Positions 47,403 to 57,337 of a stretch of DNA of 64,000 bases are shown in pieces. The stretch comes from Pleodorina starrii. Taxonomy: Eukaryota; Chlorophyta; Chlorophyceae; Chlamydomonadales; Volvocaceae. Position numbers and translations under genes: made by a program. Position 1 is the stretch's first letter. Every line of letters starts with the position of its first letter. The stretch covers positions 2,610,501-2,674,500 of the forward strand of contig BRXU01000004.1 of NCBI GenBank assembly GCA_030267565.1, written 5' to 3'. A model generated the notes under the pieces. It was not told the origin of the DNA and searched no databases. It saw only the letters and a list, made by a program, of their open reading frames with translations.

Positions 47403-47683
47403 CTACCCCGTGTGTATGTATGGCCACATGACTTCGCCAACCTGTCTCGCCAGACGATCACCCCACGGCCGGGTGGTGCATACCGGTACACGCGTATTGT
47501 AAAACAGAACGAAGTCTTACGCGAGCCCGGGATTCCATCGTACAGTGCTAGGGAGACACTCCACATGTGCTCTTTACTCGACCGCAACCACTGAATTTGG
47601 CTCAGGCTGCCTGCCTACCTCACAAGAAGATCAGTTCCATACCAGTTCTGTGTCCCACATCTCGTTCCGCACTATCCCCACAC

Positions 47684-47741
47684 CAGTATCATGCCTACAC
47701 ATACAGTATCATGCAAGCCTATACAGTGTCATGCAAAAACC
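47684..47741. repeat. 20 bp tandem repeat, about three copies
   Basis: Units at 47684-47703, 47704-47723 and 47724-47741, each beginning CAGTATCATGC or CAGTGTCATGC. Confidence 0.85.
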
Positions 47742-48276
47742 TGCCAAACCGTAGTTAACCCCTGCATGCGTGCCAAATGCAGCCGTCCATGCGTACGGCG
47801 CGCCAACCACAGTATTGTTTTTCGAGAGCAGCAAGACCGAGAGCAGCAAGACCAGCTGGCCCGCTGTCCCTCCCTCCGAATCTGGAGCCTACTACAAAGC
47901 AGAAGTACTATGTGCGGTAAACCGTTATACCGAGCACTCGTTCCTATCGTCCACCCCTACCCGCCGAGAGCAAATTACGTCCCTGAACGAATCGGCCGAC
48001 ACCCTCCAGGGAGCAGCAATCCACGTTCTTGAACGGGTCAACCCCGCGGCAGCCCACTTCTAATGTGGCATGGCAAACACCGGCATTGTAAGCCAATAAC
48101 TAGCGAACTGCGCACCCACAGCCGCAGCGCGGCAAAACAGCATCGAAACAGCAAAATCAATCAGCCCACACAGCCGACCAGGACACCCCTGCGGCAAACG
48201 TCAACATCCAACAACCGGAGTAGTCCCACGAAATGCAGCCAGAACAACAAGCACAAAACCGTACCAAACACGAAAC

Positions 48277-48322
48277 CTGCAGTCCCGGCTGATGGACTAC
48301 CGGTAATCTGCAGTCCCGGCTG
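48277..48322. repeat. 15 bp direct repeat CTGCAGTCCCGGCTG
   Basis: Two exact copies 31 bp apart (48277-48291 and 48308-48322). Confidence 0.9.
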
Positions 48323-48398
48323 CACGACTAAATTCCTCTGCTGGTTTGAAGTATGGAGGCTTTGGGTGCACGGAAGCAGTTGCGCCGCACCCAAACAT

Positions 48399-50528
48399 TC
48401 ATTGTTGTCCCCTCAACGCCATCCTCGCCGCTCTCCCGCCGGCGAGTAGCGCGGCCGCCTTCTGTGCCGCCGCGCGCTGCTGCCGCAGCTGCTCCACCTC
48501 CTCCCGGCTGAGCGTGTGCAGCACATCGAATGCCGCGCGCTGCCAAGCCGTCACGGCCAACTTCACAGGACCCTGGTAGGTGTTCGGCAGCTGCAACCGG
48601 AGCTCCCGCGGGCCCCTTCGTACAGGTGATAGCACAGAAAGGAGAGAGCGCGAATAAAAATACTTCAGTGTACTACGGTCTAGGCTTACCCGCCCTGCAG
48701 ATGACTTAACCAGGCTGCCACGGGACTGCTGCGGCCGTCCACGGAGACATGTTGCTAGTACAAGATTCAGGACATGATAACCGGTACCCGGATTCAGTGC
48801 ATGGGCGTTCGAGTCCTTACTTGTAGGCTCTCGAGACGGTTGAGTTATTCTGCCAGACCATCTCCGCGCCATCCTCGGGGTTGGTGACTATGAACGAGAT
48901 CTCCCGCGGCGTCACCAGGATCTCCACTACCGTGTCCTTCATGATGGGCAGCCGCGCCGGCAGCAAGCTGCCAACCGTAATCGCGGAGCTGAAGCCCGTG
49001 GCGCGCTCATCGGCGGCATTGGGCATGCACTTGTGCAGTGCCTTGGTTTGGTCCTGTATGGGACGCATTAACACGACGGAGATAAAGCTGTGTTGCATTT
49101 TGTGGATCCACAAGAGTGGATCCACTAAAAAAGTAACTTCGGAAAGAAAGGGCCAGCAGGCGCCGTTAAACTGCTGTCGTCATGCTTGTTATCACCCTGT
49201 CACCGCATCGAGGTACGACAGCAGCCGACGCAGCGGTGGCAGCCCTGCGGCAACCGCCAGCACCGGTACCCTCACCGCTGTGCTGCTTCAGGCAGTGCCG
49301 CTTCGGCTGGTCTCGCCGGTCCAATGCGTACTTTTGCATCATAACACGACCATCCCATCAGCAATGGACCAACAACCACGCACCTGCATGTCCAGCGGCA
49401 CCACGCCAAACTGCGGGGGGGTGCAAAGACGGATACAGGCAAGGGAACTGATTGGCGCGCCGCTACACAGAGGGCTCTGCAAATAACTACAAAGGGCTTT
49501 CAAGGAAACAAAGCTCATAATCTTGGTGCTTGGCAATTTGGCCACTACACGCAGTTCATGCTGCATGCACGTGTGCGCAGATGCAGTCTATCGTGTAATA
49601 CGACAAAAAGCCGGGCAACCCCAGCATCCGGGCACAGCAAGCTCAGTTCCCAAAGTGAAATTAGCCCCCCGCATCACGGCGCAGGTAGCACAGGGCAGGT
49701 CACATGTGCGCCTCTCCCAGTGAAGGCTGACCTCGGCGGCGTTATTGCCGCGCAGCTGTAGCTTCCAGCGCAGTACGGGCGCCTGCGCTGTGGATACATC
49801 GCTCAGTAGAAGCCGTGGCCCCGGCTGTTCCAGCTTTATCTCCATCACGGCCCGACAGATGGGCATCACGGCCGGACAGATGGGCGTCTCGGTGAACGAG
49901 AAGTTCTGTGCCGCGCCCCGCTCGAGGTCGAACATGGTGGCGGTCTCCTCGATGGCCAAACGTTGCAGCCAGTTGTAGTCTCTTCCAAGTGACCAAATAT
50001 AAACGAAAGCATCAAGGATTGGCATGACGCGGAAGGTTTCACGAAGGGGCACGGCGCTAACACGAAAAGCCCGGAGCTAGCCATCCAGTTCATTCTCCGA
50101 GCAATTGCAGGAACAGGAACGCTACACGTATGTGCTACATCTTTACAATCCAAAACATAATACTTCTATTTCACGACTATTGTAAAGCGTGTTGTCGCAG
50201 CAATTTACAAGGTTAGCTCTAACGCTCCATATCACGTCAGCACGCGCACGTCAACTTACCTCCACCGTGCCGCCTGCTTGTATCCAACCGCTCGAACCAG
50301 TTTCTCCTTTGCGACTCGACCCGCAAGGTCTTTAAAGTAACGGCAGACCGAGTTCACTGCAAAGAGGTCGAGACCCGGAAGCCACTGCAGGACTTGATGC
50401 AGGACGCCGTCCGGAAGAAGTAACAAAGACACGCCGGCCTCCTCTTGCTGCTGGCCCGTTGCTTCGTCCACGCAGACCGTCTCCGACCGCGCGCGTTTTA
50501 AGGGGCGCTCCAAATCGTCTAGCTCCAT
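48399..50528 (-). CDS. F-box-like protein of unknown substrate
   Basis: Five exons, 50260-50528, 49732-49981, 49384-49410, 48821-49053, 48399-48615, with closing phases and 331 aa. A basic patch RPLKRAR (residues 8-14) may be a nuclear signal. Residues ~35-70 (LLLLPDGVLHQVLQWLPGLDLFAVNSVCRYFKDLA) fit an F-box: LPD start, hydrophobic spacing, V-C-R at the end. F-boxes bind SKP1 in SCF ubiquitin ligases. The C-terminal ~260 residues show no LRR, Kelch or WD repeats. They include FDLERGAAQNFSFTETP, an internal near-duplication (PICPAVM/PICRAVM), VEILVTPREISFIVTNPE and a terminal Gln/Ala-rich helix (EEVEQLRQQRAAAQKAAALL). One exon is only 27 nt (FGVVPLDMQ). The substrate and process are unknown; some of the C-terminus could be a beta-sandwich domain. 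Confidence 0.65.
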
Positions 50529-51873
50529 ATCGATTTGCAAGCAGCCTATGTAATATATCAACTCGTAGCTTGACGTCCGATGAAAGGGCTCGGTCGTCTC
50601 TGGAGTTGGCAAACAGGATAGAAGTGTTGTATCCTACTAGTACCAGCATGAAACGGGTGCCGGTTGCAGTAAGCTTGTAAAGTAAGCCTTTGTTATATGA
50701 AACCTACTAGAACTGGAGCTGAACCAGAGGAATACCTGCACGCAACTAGGGTGCGCCGTACGATGTGTTTTGTATGGCCGTAGCGTGGCGCGTGGAGTCT
50801 CGCTGATGTTACCCGTTGTTTCTTTCTCGACTAATATATTTTACTCATGCAAATGAGTTCGTAGTTGTTGGAGAGGTCGCCACTGATACTACGACACCTC
50901 GCGGAACGTTTTGTCTGCGTCTTTTCAATATCATAGTTCATGTATATGGGAGTATAATCTCAGAGCAGCAATGTCTTGTACGATTGTGGCGTATAATTGC
51001 AGATAACGTCATCGTCGTGGCTCGTACTGGAAGTGTCAGGCCGTTAGGTTATAATTTAGTGGGCGGGTGACCCGCGGTAGAGCAACAATGGCACACGGCG
51101 TCGGCTTAACGGGCCAAATCACACGTGGCATTCACGATAACTGTGCCGTTGCATCTTGAAGGGTGTGGTGCGTGACAGCTTGGGCCCAAGCCGGTTTTGT
51201 TGAACTGGGGCCCGCCCGCCGCCGGTTCGGGATACAAGCTCCAAAATAACGTTAAGAATGCAGATCCCTCGCTTTCCCTCCGCCCCGCTCGACGCGGTCA
51301 CCGAGTGACTCCGACCGGCACACGCGAGCACACGCTGCACACGCACGCTGGTTTGGAGCTCTTGCCCGGCACTCTGCCGGCCGCCAGGTCGACCCGACAG
51401 GGACGCGCCATGCGAGGATCTGGGTAACGGGGCCCCCGACACCCTGTTCCCAACCGATGGACACATACGCGCTCTTTCCACATCCATGCGCCTCTGCCAA
51501 ACCACCTGCACCTGCACGAGCTCACTTCAACCAGCACAAGCGAGAGCACATGCCGGTCAGATAACACGCCACATTCCCAAGGCGCCACCGGGTCAGCGAA
51601 GTTTCCGGATGACTCCCCGCGCAGCCCTCACTGCTTCGCCCAGCGTACCCCTCATCATTTACCACAAACCCCGGGCCAAAAGCTCGGAACAGCAACCCTC
51701 GTTTGTCCCTCGTAATCACGCGCAGCTCATGCCGAGCGCCGCAGGCCCACGAACGAATGGCGGTCCATGGCGGCGTGACGGCACGGCGCGCCACCGAGGC
51801 CTCACTCAGCCGGCGCCTCTGCGCCATCCGTACCGCCGCCACCACCGCCCCGACCCTCCGCGCCGCCGGCGCC
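50529..51873. other. Intergenic: F-box promoter side and MANEA 3' flank
   Basis: No gene recognised. The region 50680-51070 is AT-rich. An 84-codon plus-strand frame there has no ATG start, no family motif and no obvious splice partners. I found no minus-strand TGTAA for MANEA. Confidence 0.45.
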
Positions 51874-54800
51874 TCAGCTGCCGCCGCCCTTGCACGTCGC
51901 CTGCCCCTGCTGCTCCTTCTCGCCGCCGCTGTCATCATCGTCGCCCGGGGTGGCGGCTGCCAGCAGCTGTCCCAGCCGCTGCATTCCGGCCTTAGTGATG
52001 TCGAGGTAGAGGTACGGGCTGTGCGGCTCGTAGCTGAGGTACTCGCAGCCCAGGCGCGGCCCCCGCGGCACGGCCGGCTCGATCTGCGTGCCCTCGCCCC
52101 ACTCGTTGTACGAGGTGATGGATACGAACTGCGCCCCGACGCCCAGCGCGGCGGCCCACTGCGTTTTGTACCTGCAGCGAGTGATGAGCGAGTGAGCGAC
52201 CGAGCGAGCGAGGTGCAGCGGGCCCGTCAGCTTACGTAGGTGGCTGGGTGTCGTAAAGGGTGAATGCAGGAGCAGACACGGTAGGGCCAAAGAGGCAGGA
52301 ACGGCAGCTCGCGGGCCGCCGAAGCGGGTCAAGCGCGACACGAAAGTACTCATGATACCGTGCCAGCTCAGAACAGTGGCCGGCGGGACACCCGGTCATC
52401 CGAACTAAAAACCACAGTCGAGCTGCGGCCCCTGGGGACACCGGCATTGTCTCGTCCGGCGCCCTAGGTGCAAGAATGGACGCCTGCCGGAAGCTGGAGC
52501 TGCGACACATTCACCTGCTGCCGTCTTCCCGCCACCGTGTGGCCTCCCAGTTCCACGGCCGTATCTTGCCATCTGCGCAGCAGACAAACAGCGGCCGTTT
52601 GGCGCTCTCTGGGACGGATGGGGCCCCGAGCCCCCACCCCACCCCACGCGGCCCGGTGGCGCTGCTCCTGGGCAGCCCAGGTTGCGCTTGTCATACAAGG
52701 CATCAACGCTTGCCGATCGAGCGCACCCACCATGGTATCCAGGGCCTATACTCGGGATGAAGAGCAGGTTCTTGCTCTGGGCCCATCTGCGAGCAAAGCG
52801 CAACGTTTGCTGGTTGCCTTCCGCAGATTCTCCGCACTGGGATCGCTCTGGTGTGCTTTTAGTCATTTGCGATGAGCGGCATTTGAGCAGGGCAGAGGCA
52901 ACCTCTAGTGCGTGCTTCCGGAAAGTACGACAGCGTCATTCGTGACGACAAGCGGCGATGTTGGGGGGGCGGCTTTTGACCCCACTTACTGTTGCATCGC
53001 GGGCCAGTTCTGCGGGTTACTTCCGTGAGACACTTGCTCACTGCGAGAGGGTCGAGGCCAAGCAAGCCGTGCGGCGGAAGTCAGCGGCGCGGAAGCTGAC
53101 CTACGGGCGGGCCTTTGAAGCCGGGATGAGCGGCATGAGCGAGCGGGCCACTAGGGAGCGTGACTCTCCAGAGCAACGCCCCGAGGTATTGCATATGCGC
53201 ACGAAAAGCGCGCGACACCGAAGCCGCAGCGCGCGGTCTCTCGCCCACCGCGGCTGACCCACCTGCTGAAGTACGTGTAAAACCCCTCAAAGCCTGCGCA
53301 ACCACGACAGGGTGAAGAACGGGAAGCGTCGTCAGTGCCATCAGTGCCCTGCCTGCGGGGGGATCTGCGGCGGTTACCGCATGCGAGGTCGAGACGCGGT
53401 GCCCCTCGGCAGCTTTTACCCGGTGGTCTTCCCGAGAGGCGCAGCGAGAGACCGCAGTAGGGGGCTTCCGGGGTGCGTGACGGGACAGCGCAGACCGACC
53501 AACCAATCAACCAACTAACCAACCAACAAACCAGCACAGCCCAGCAAGCGGCGGCAAAGCTGCAGCACCAGCAGCCCAGTATGCAAGGCACGACCGCCAT
53601 CCCCCGTTGGCCCACCAGCCGGCAGGATGTCCTCGTCGCCGTCGTCCTTGTCCAGCCACAAGCCGAGGAAGAAGCCTGAGAGCAGCCGTTTGAGGGCAGC
53701 CACGCACACACCCCGGTTCCATCACCGGAACCGCCCGAAACCGATCGGCGTCAGGGGCGTGTGGCAGGGGAGTGGGGGGCGAACACGGGTAGGTCACAGC
53801 GACGGATCCATGCAGCCCAGCAAACAACCGCCGTGACGGCAAAGCGTGGTTGGCACCGGACAGCCAGCGGGCCGCAAGCGCAAGCGCGGGCATTCAGTCC
53901 GGGCCACAAACCGAACTTATTCGCGCCAGATTTAACCACGCCACGTGCGTACTTTCCCCAAGCAAGCCAATGCACATGATGTGCTCAAGACACCGGTATT
54001 CGTTGCCGACGCTGGCAGAGTCGTCGACCCGGAACTACGCGGTGGCAGCGTGGCTCACTCACCGTCCGCGGCCGTGCCGCGCACGTTCAACGGCCCGTCG
54101 TTCCGGCGGAGCAGCTGCGCCCAGTCGCTGGGCGGAATGCGGTACGAGTCGTATACGTAGTACACCGGGCGGCCGTTGAAGCGGAGCACCGCGGGCGAGT
54201 CCTGGTACTTGTTCGCCAGATATACCAGGTCCTCGTGCACCGTCTCCTTGGTGCGGCCTGGCTTGCGGCGGGGAGGCGAACGGACCGGATCGGACACGGC
54301 AGCCAACGGACTACCTACGACAACCAACGACAGCCAGCTCAGAGCTCACCGCGCGCGCGCACGCTCCGACTTGCCCTAGCGAGCAAAAAAACCGTAAACA
54401 GAGTGCGCGCGTGGCGGGCTTGCTCGGCCACGCAGGAGAAGGCGGGACTGAGTGCGCAACGACGACGGTCCAAACGCCCAGCCCCGGGCGGCGGGGAGAC
54501 GGCCGGGGACGTTGCGCCAGTGCCACGCCAGCGGACGTCAGGCAGCACACGGCGTCGTCCCTCCCTCCCACCCTCCCTGCCGACGTCTCCCGGGCCCCAG
54601 CCCCAGCCCCGGCCCCACTCGCCTTCGTACGGCTCCAAATGGAAGGCGATGCGCACGGAGCTGCCGCTGAGCTCGATCTCCCTGATGACCTGGCTTACAG
54701 GGGGTTTGCAGGAGGGCGTTGGGGGAGGGGGGGGAGGGTCCAGCTTCAGCCCGCGGAAGCTTACCCGGTACCCTCGGAGGAGCAAGGGACGCATACATGA

Positions 54801-56943
54801 GCGGCGGCTCCCGAGCCTGGAAGCGTTAGGATACGCGATCTGACAACGGCGGGCCCAAAACGGGTTCCTGTGCGAGCTCCCGAGACGTAGTGCGTCCAGG
54901 AACCCGCATTGCTGCGACGCAGTAACGCATTCCGCCTCTTCAGTGCTCATCAGTCCGCGCGCTGATGCCGACAAGTGGCGCATGTCGGCGGTGCACGCAC
55001 ACGCATGGCGAATCGACGACGGACGAACTGCTCACACAAAGGTGCCGACAGCGCATGATGAGGACAGGCACACGGCGTACATTCGGTACACGTGGCGGCA
55101 CAGGTTGCGTACCCCGCTGCACCCTATTGCTCACCCCCCGGCTCGCCTCGGTTCCTTCGCAGCTGCGATTCTTTCCTTTGCAACCCCATCCGCATCCCAG
55201 CCAGGCCCCACGGGGGCCGGCCTACCTGCTCTAAGCGGGCATCGGTGTTGACCAGCTGCGTGTCATGGCTGCCGACCCTCCAGGGAGGGCCCCACCACGA
55301 GGCCACCTGCGGGGCGCAAGGCCGCACCGGACACCCACCGGACGCGGCGCGACATGCGCTGGTGATGCAAGCCCGGAGGAGATTACCGCATGCCGGCCGC
55401 AAAAAAACGAGCTACAGAACAACACAAGGGTTGCTACTTGCTAGGGCGCCGTGACAGTGACAGGGAAGGGTTTGCCGTAGCTCAATGCCGCCGCAGGATC
55501 CCCCCGGGGTGCCCATCGGGGTTCAAGCCAACCAACCATCCAGCCAACCGACCAACCAACCAACCAACCGACCAGGACGCCGATGCCGTACTGCTCCATC
55601 TCCTGCAGGTGTTGTCGTATTAGATCGCGGCTGGTGGACGAGTAGGGGCCCCGCAGGGGGTAGAAGGGGCTGTGGAGGCAGTCCGGGGGCTCAAACCGCA
55701 CCCCTGCTCAAAGGAAGGACGGGCATCCAAGGGTCGCGTGACAGGAGCAGCGCAAAGGCCGTTGCGATTTCGGGGCCACCCACGGCGCGTGACATAGACG
55801 GGTACAGTGGCCCAGTTGCCTTGGGGGTGGGTATTGTAGGTAGGGCCCCTTGTGGCGGCAGGCTCAGCAAGCGGCGCGACAGCCACAGGAGGACCCGCAC
55901 AGCAGCCGCCGATCAACGGCAATGTCCACCTCAACAGCAAGTTAGCCAGGCTCTGCACTCGACTGTTACCGATAAGTTGGACCTCAAGTGTCCTCGCCCA
56001 AGGTTGCGGCCCTCCGTCCGAATCGACAGGATCAGGTGCCGCCACGAAGTCGGCAGCGCACACTTCTCGAAGGCAACGACGCGTGTTCACCAGCCAGGCC
56101 CAGGCTTAGGTCTAGGTCGCCCAGAGGGACAGCGGAATCCGCGCAGAGCAGAGAGCTCCGGCCTGCCTGCCTTCAAGCGGAGGCCGGCCTCAAGGCCCTC
56201 CCGCGAGGCCTGCTTCACCGCGCCCCTTACCTTGCGGGTATTTCGCCGCGACCGCTGCATTCCAGTGGGGCAGCACCTCATGGTCCCAATGGGTCCAGCC
56301 ACCTCCGCTGGGCTCCGTGTACCTGTGTACGACAGCACACGTAATCGTACACGTATCCGCAAGGTTTTATTTGTAACGAAATGGCGTTGGAAAGGATCGA
56401 TGTGGATGTGTGATGGACACGGCAGGCCGGTATGAAGTCGTAATGGCGGCCGTACTGGCCCCGGCGCCGCAAGCATACGAGGCGCGGAGGAGCAACCCAT
56501 GTCCAGGGTCTTCAACGTGCTAGGGTGCCTGGAGGCCTGGGACAAGGTAACAGCATCCCAGCTCTCAGCGCGCGGCCCCCGTTACCAGCTGCGCTCGTCC
56601 CAGGAGCCTGACAAAGCTTCGCACTACTCGACATGAATGTGTGGCAGGTTTTCTGTTTGCTAATTTTATAGTGGGAGGGTGATGCAGGTTAAGTGGTGCG
56701 TGGTAGATTACGCACGCGCACAACCGAAACCCCCACAGGTTCCAAGAGTCCCAGACGGGTTTTTGTTGTGATGCACCATCGGCGGCATCGGTGCTGTGGA
56801 GCAGCGACGGGGCCAAATGATTCGCACCATAGATAGTAGAACGCATGCACGCGATACATGGTCGGAGTTCCACGCCCTTCAGCTCCGAGCGCTGTCAGTA
56901 CCAGCTTTGCCACCACCAGCGCAACTCCAGCTATGGGATGCAT
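51874..56943 (-). CDS. MANEA: GH99 glycoprotein endo-alpha-1,2-mannosidase
   Basis: Cleaves glucosylated mannose (Glc1-3Man) from N-glycans in the Golgi/ER, bypassing glucosidases. Twelve exons: 56828-56943, 56231-56322, 55573-55703, 55226-55306, 54623-54689, 54063-54257, 53616-53675, 53263-53293, 52990-53040, 52731-52786, 52515-52572, 51874-52171; 411 aa (human 462). An N-terminal hydrophobic stretch (VALVVAKLVLTAL) fits a signal anchor. GH99 landmarks in order: VHAFYYLW, WTHWDHEVLPHW, FYPLRGPYSS, IGVLVASWWGPP, AFHLEPYEG (catalytic Glu region), VYYVYDSYRI, GFEGFYTYFS, NLLFIPSIGPGY, IRPWNWEATR, and SYNEWGEGTQIEP with both active-site Glu residues (Glu336, Glu339). It reads EWGE where animal enzymes have EWHE. 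Intron 5 uses a GC donor. It is divergent with RAD54B. Confidence 0.92.
53495..53533. repeat. (CCAA)n microsatellite in MANEA intron 7
   Basis: Degenerate CCAA/CCAAT tetranucleotide array; in gene sense it is GGTTGGTT. Confidence 0.8.
54621..54622 (-). other. Non-canonical GC splice donor of MANEA intron 5
   Basis: In gene sense the exon ends ...TACGAAG and the intron starts GCGAGT. The acceptor is CAG before 54257. Only this junction keeps the conserved EPYEG|RTKE frame, and AAG|GCGAGT resembles the GC-AG donor consensus. Confidence 0.75.
55526..55573. repeat. (CCAA)n microsatellite at a MANEA splice donor
   Basis: CCAACC array. In gene sense the repeat GGTTGGTTGG begins directly at the intron-3 donor (GTCGGTTGG, 55572 downwards). 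Confidence 0.8.
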
Positions 56944-57337
56944 TATTATAGTTATGAATAACTCCTAGCGAGAGTTCTATTACTGTGCACGTGAGCGGAC
57001 AGCTCCTCTTGTGCTTGCACGCTGCGCCAACTACGACATGCTTCCTTATCACGCGTAAAAGGTATGATGGTCGACAATGGTAAGCCGTTGAGTAAATATC
57101 TGGTGCCGACCGTAAGTATGACTTTCCTCGATGGCAATGGAGAGACTCTTTCGTCGGTTGGCTTTGGAACCAAACGTATAAATTTGCCGTATCGGAACGC
57201 AGACGATCGTCTTCAGAACAAGATACCAATGTAACGGCCAGAGGACTCATTTATGCATGCTCTATTTTTGTATCCTTTCGGCGCTTGCAATTGCTGTAAC
57301 GTCTTCTGAGCTGCGCCTTTATCAGTCACAGGGTGGC
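56944..57337. promoter_or_regulatory. Bidirectional promoter region MANEA / RAD54B
   Basis: 394 bp between the divergent ATGs (313 bp if RAD54B starts at the in-frame 57257). It is AT-rich near 56940-57000 and 57240-57300. It holds both promoters and 5' UTRs. Confidence 0.45.

Larger units (their letters stand above)
47163..48398. other. Convergent gap between TIM8 and the F-box gene
   Basis: No convincing gene. It contains the overlapping poly(A) signals at 47391-47402, a 20 bp tandem repeat at 47684-47741, and a 15 bp direct repeat (48277-48291, 48308-48322). The right-hand part should be the F-box 3' UTR of about 1 kb. Confidence 0.5.

Noticed and set aside
50816..51070. 84-codon plus-strand ORF with protein-like composition
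   Set aside because: No ATG, no family motif, no flanking exons; lies in AT-rich intergenic DNA.
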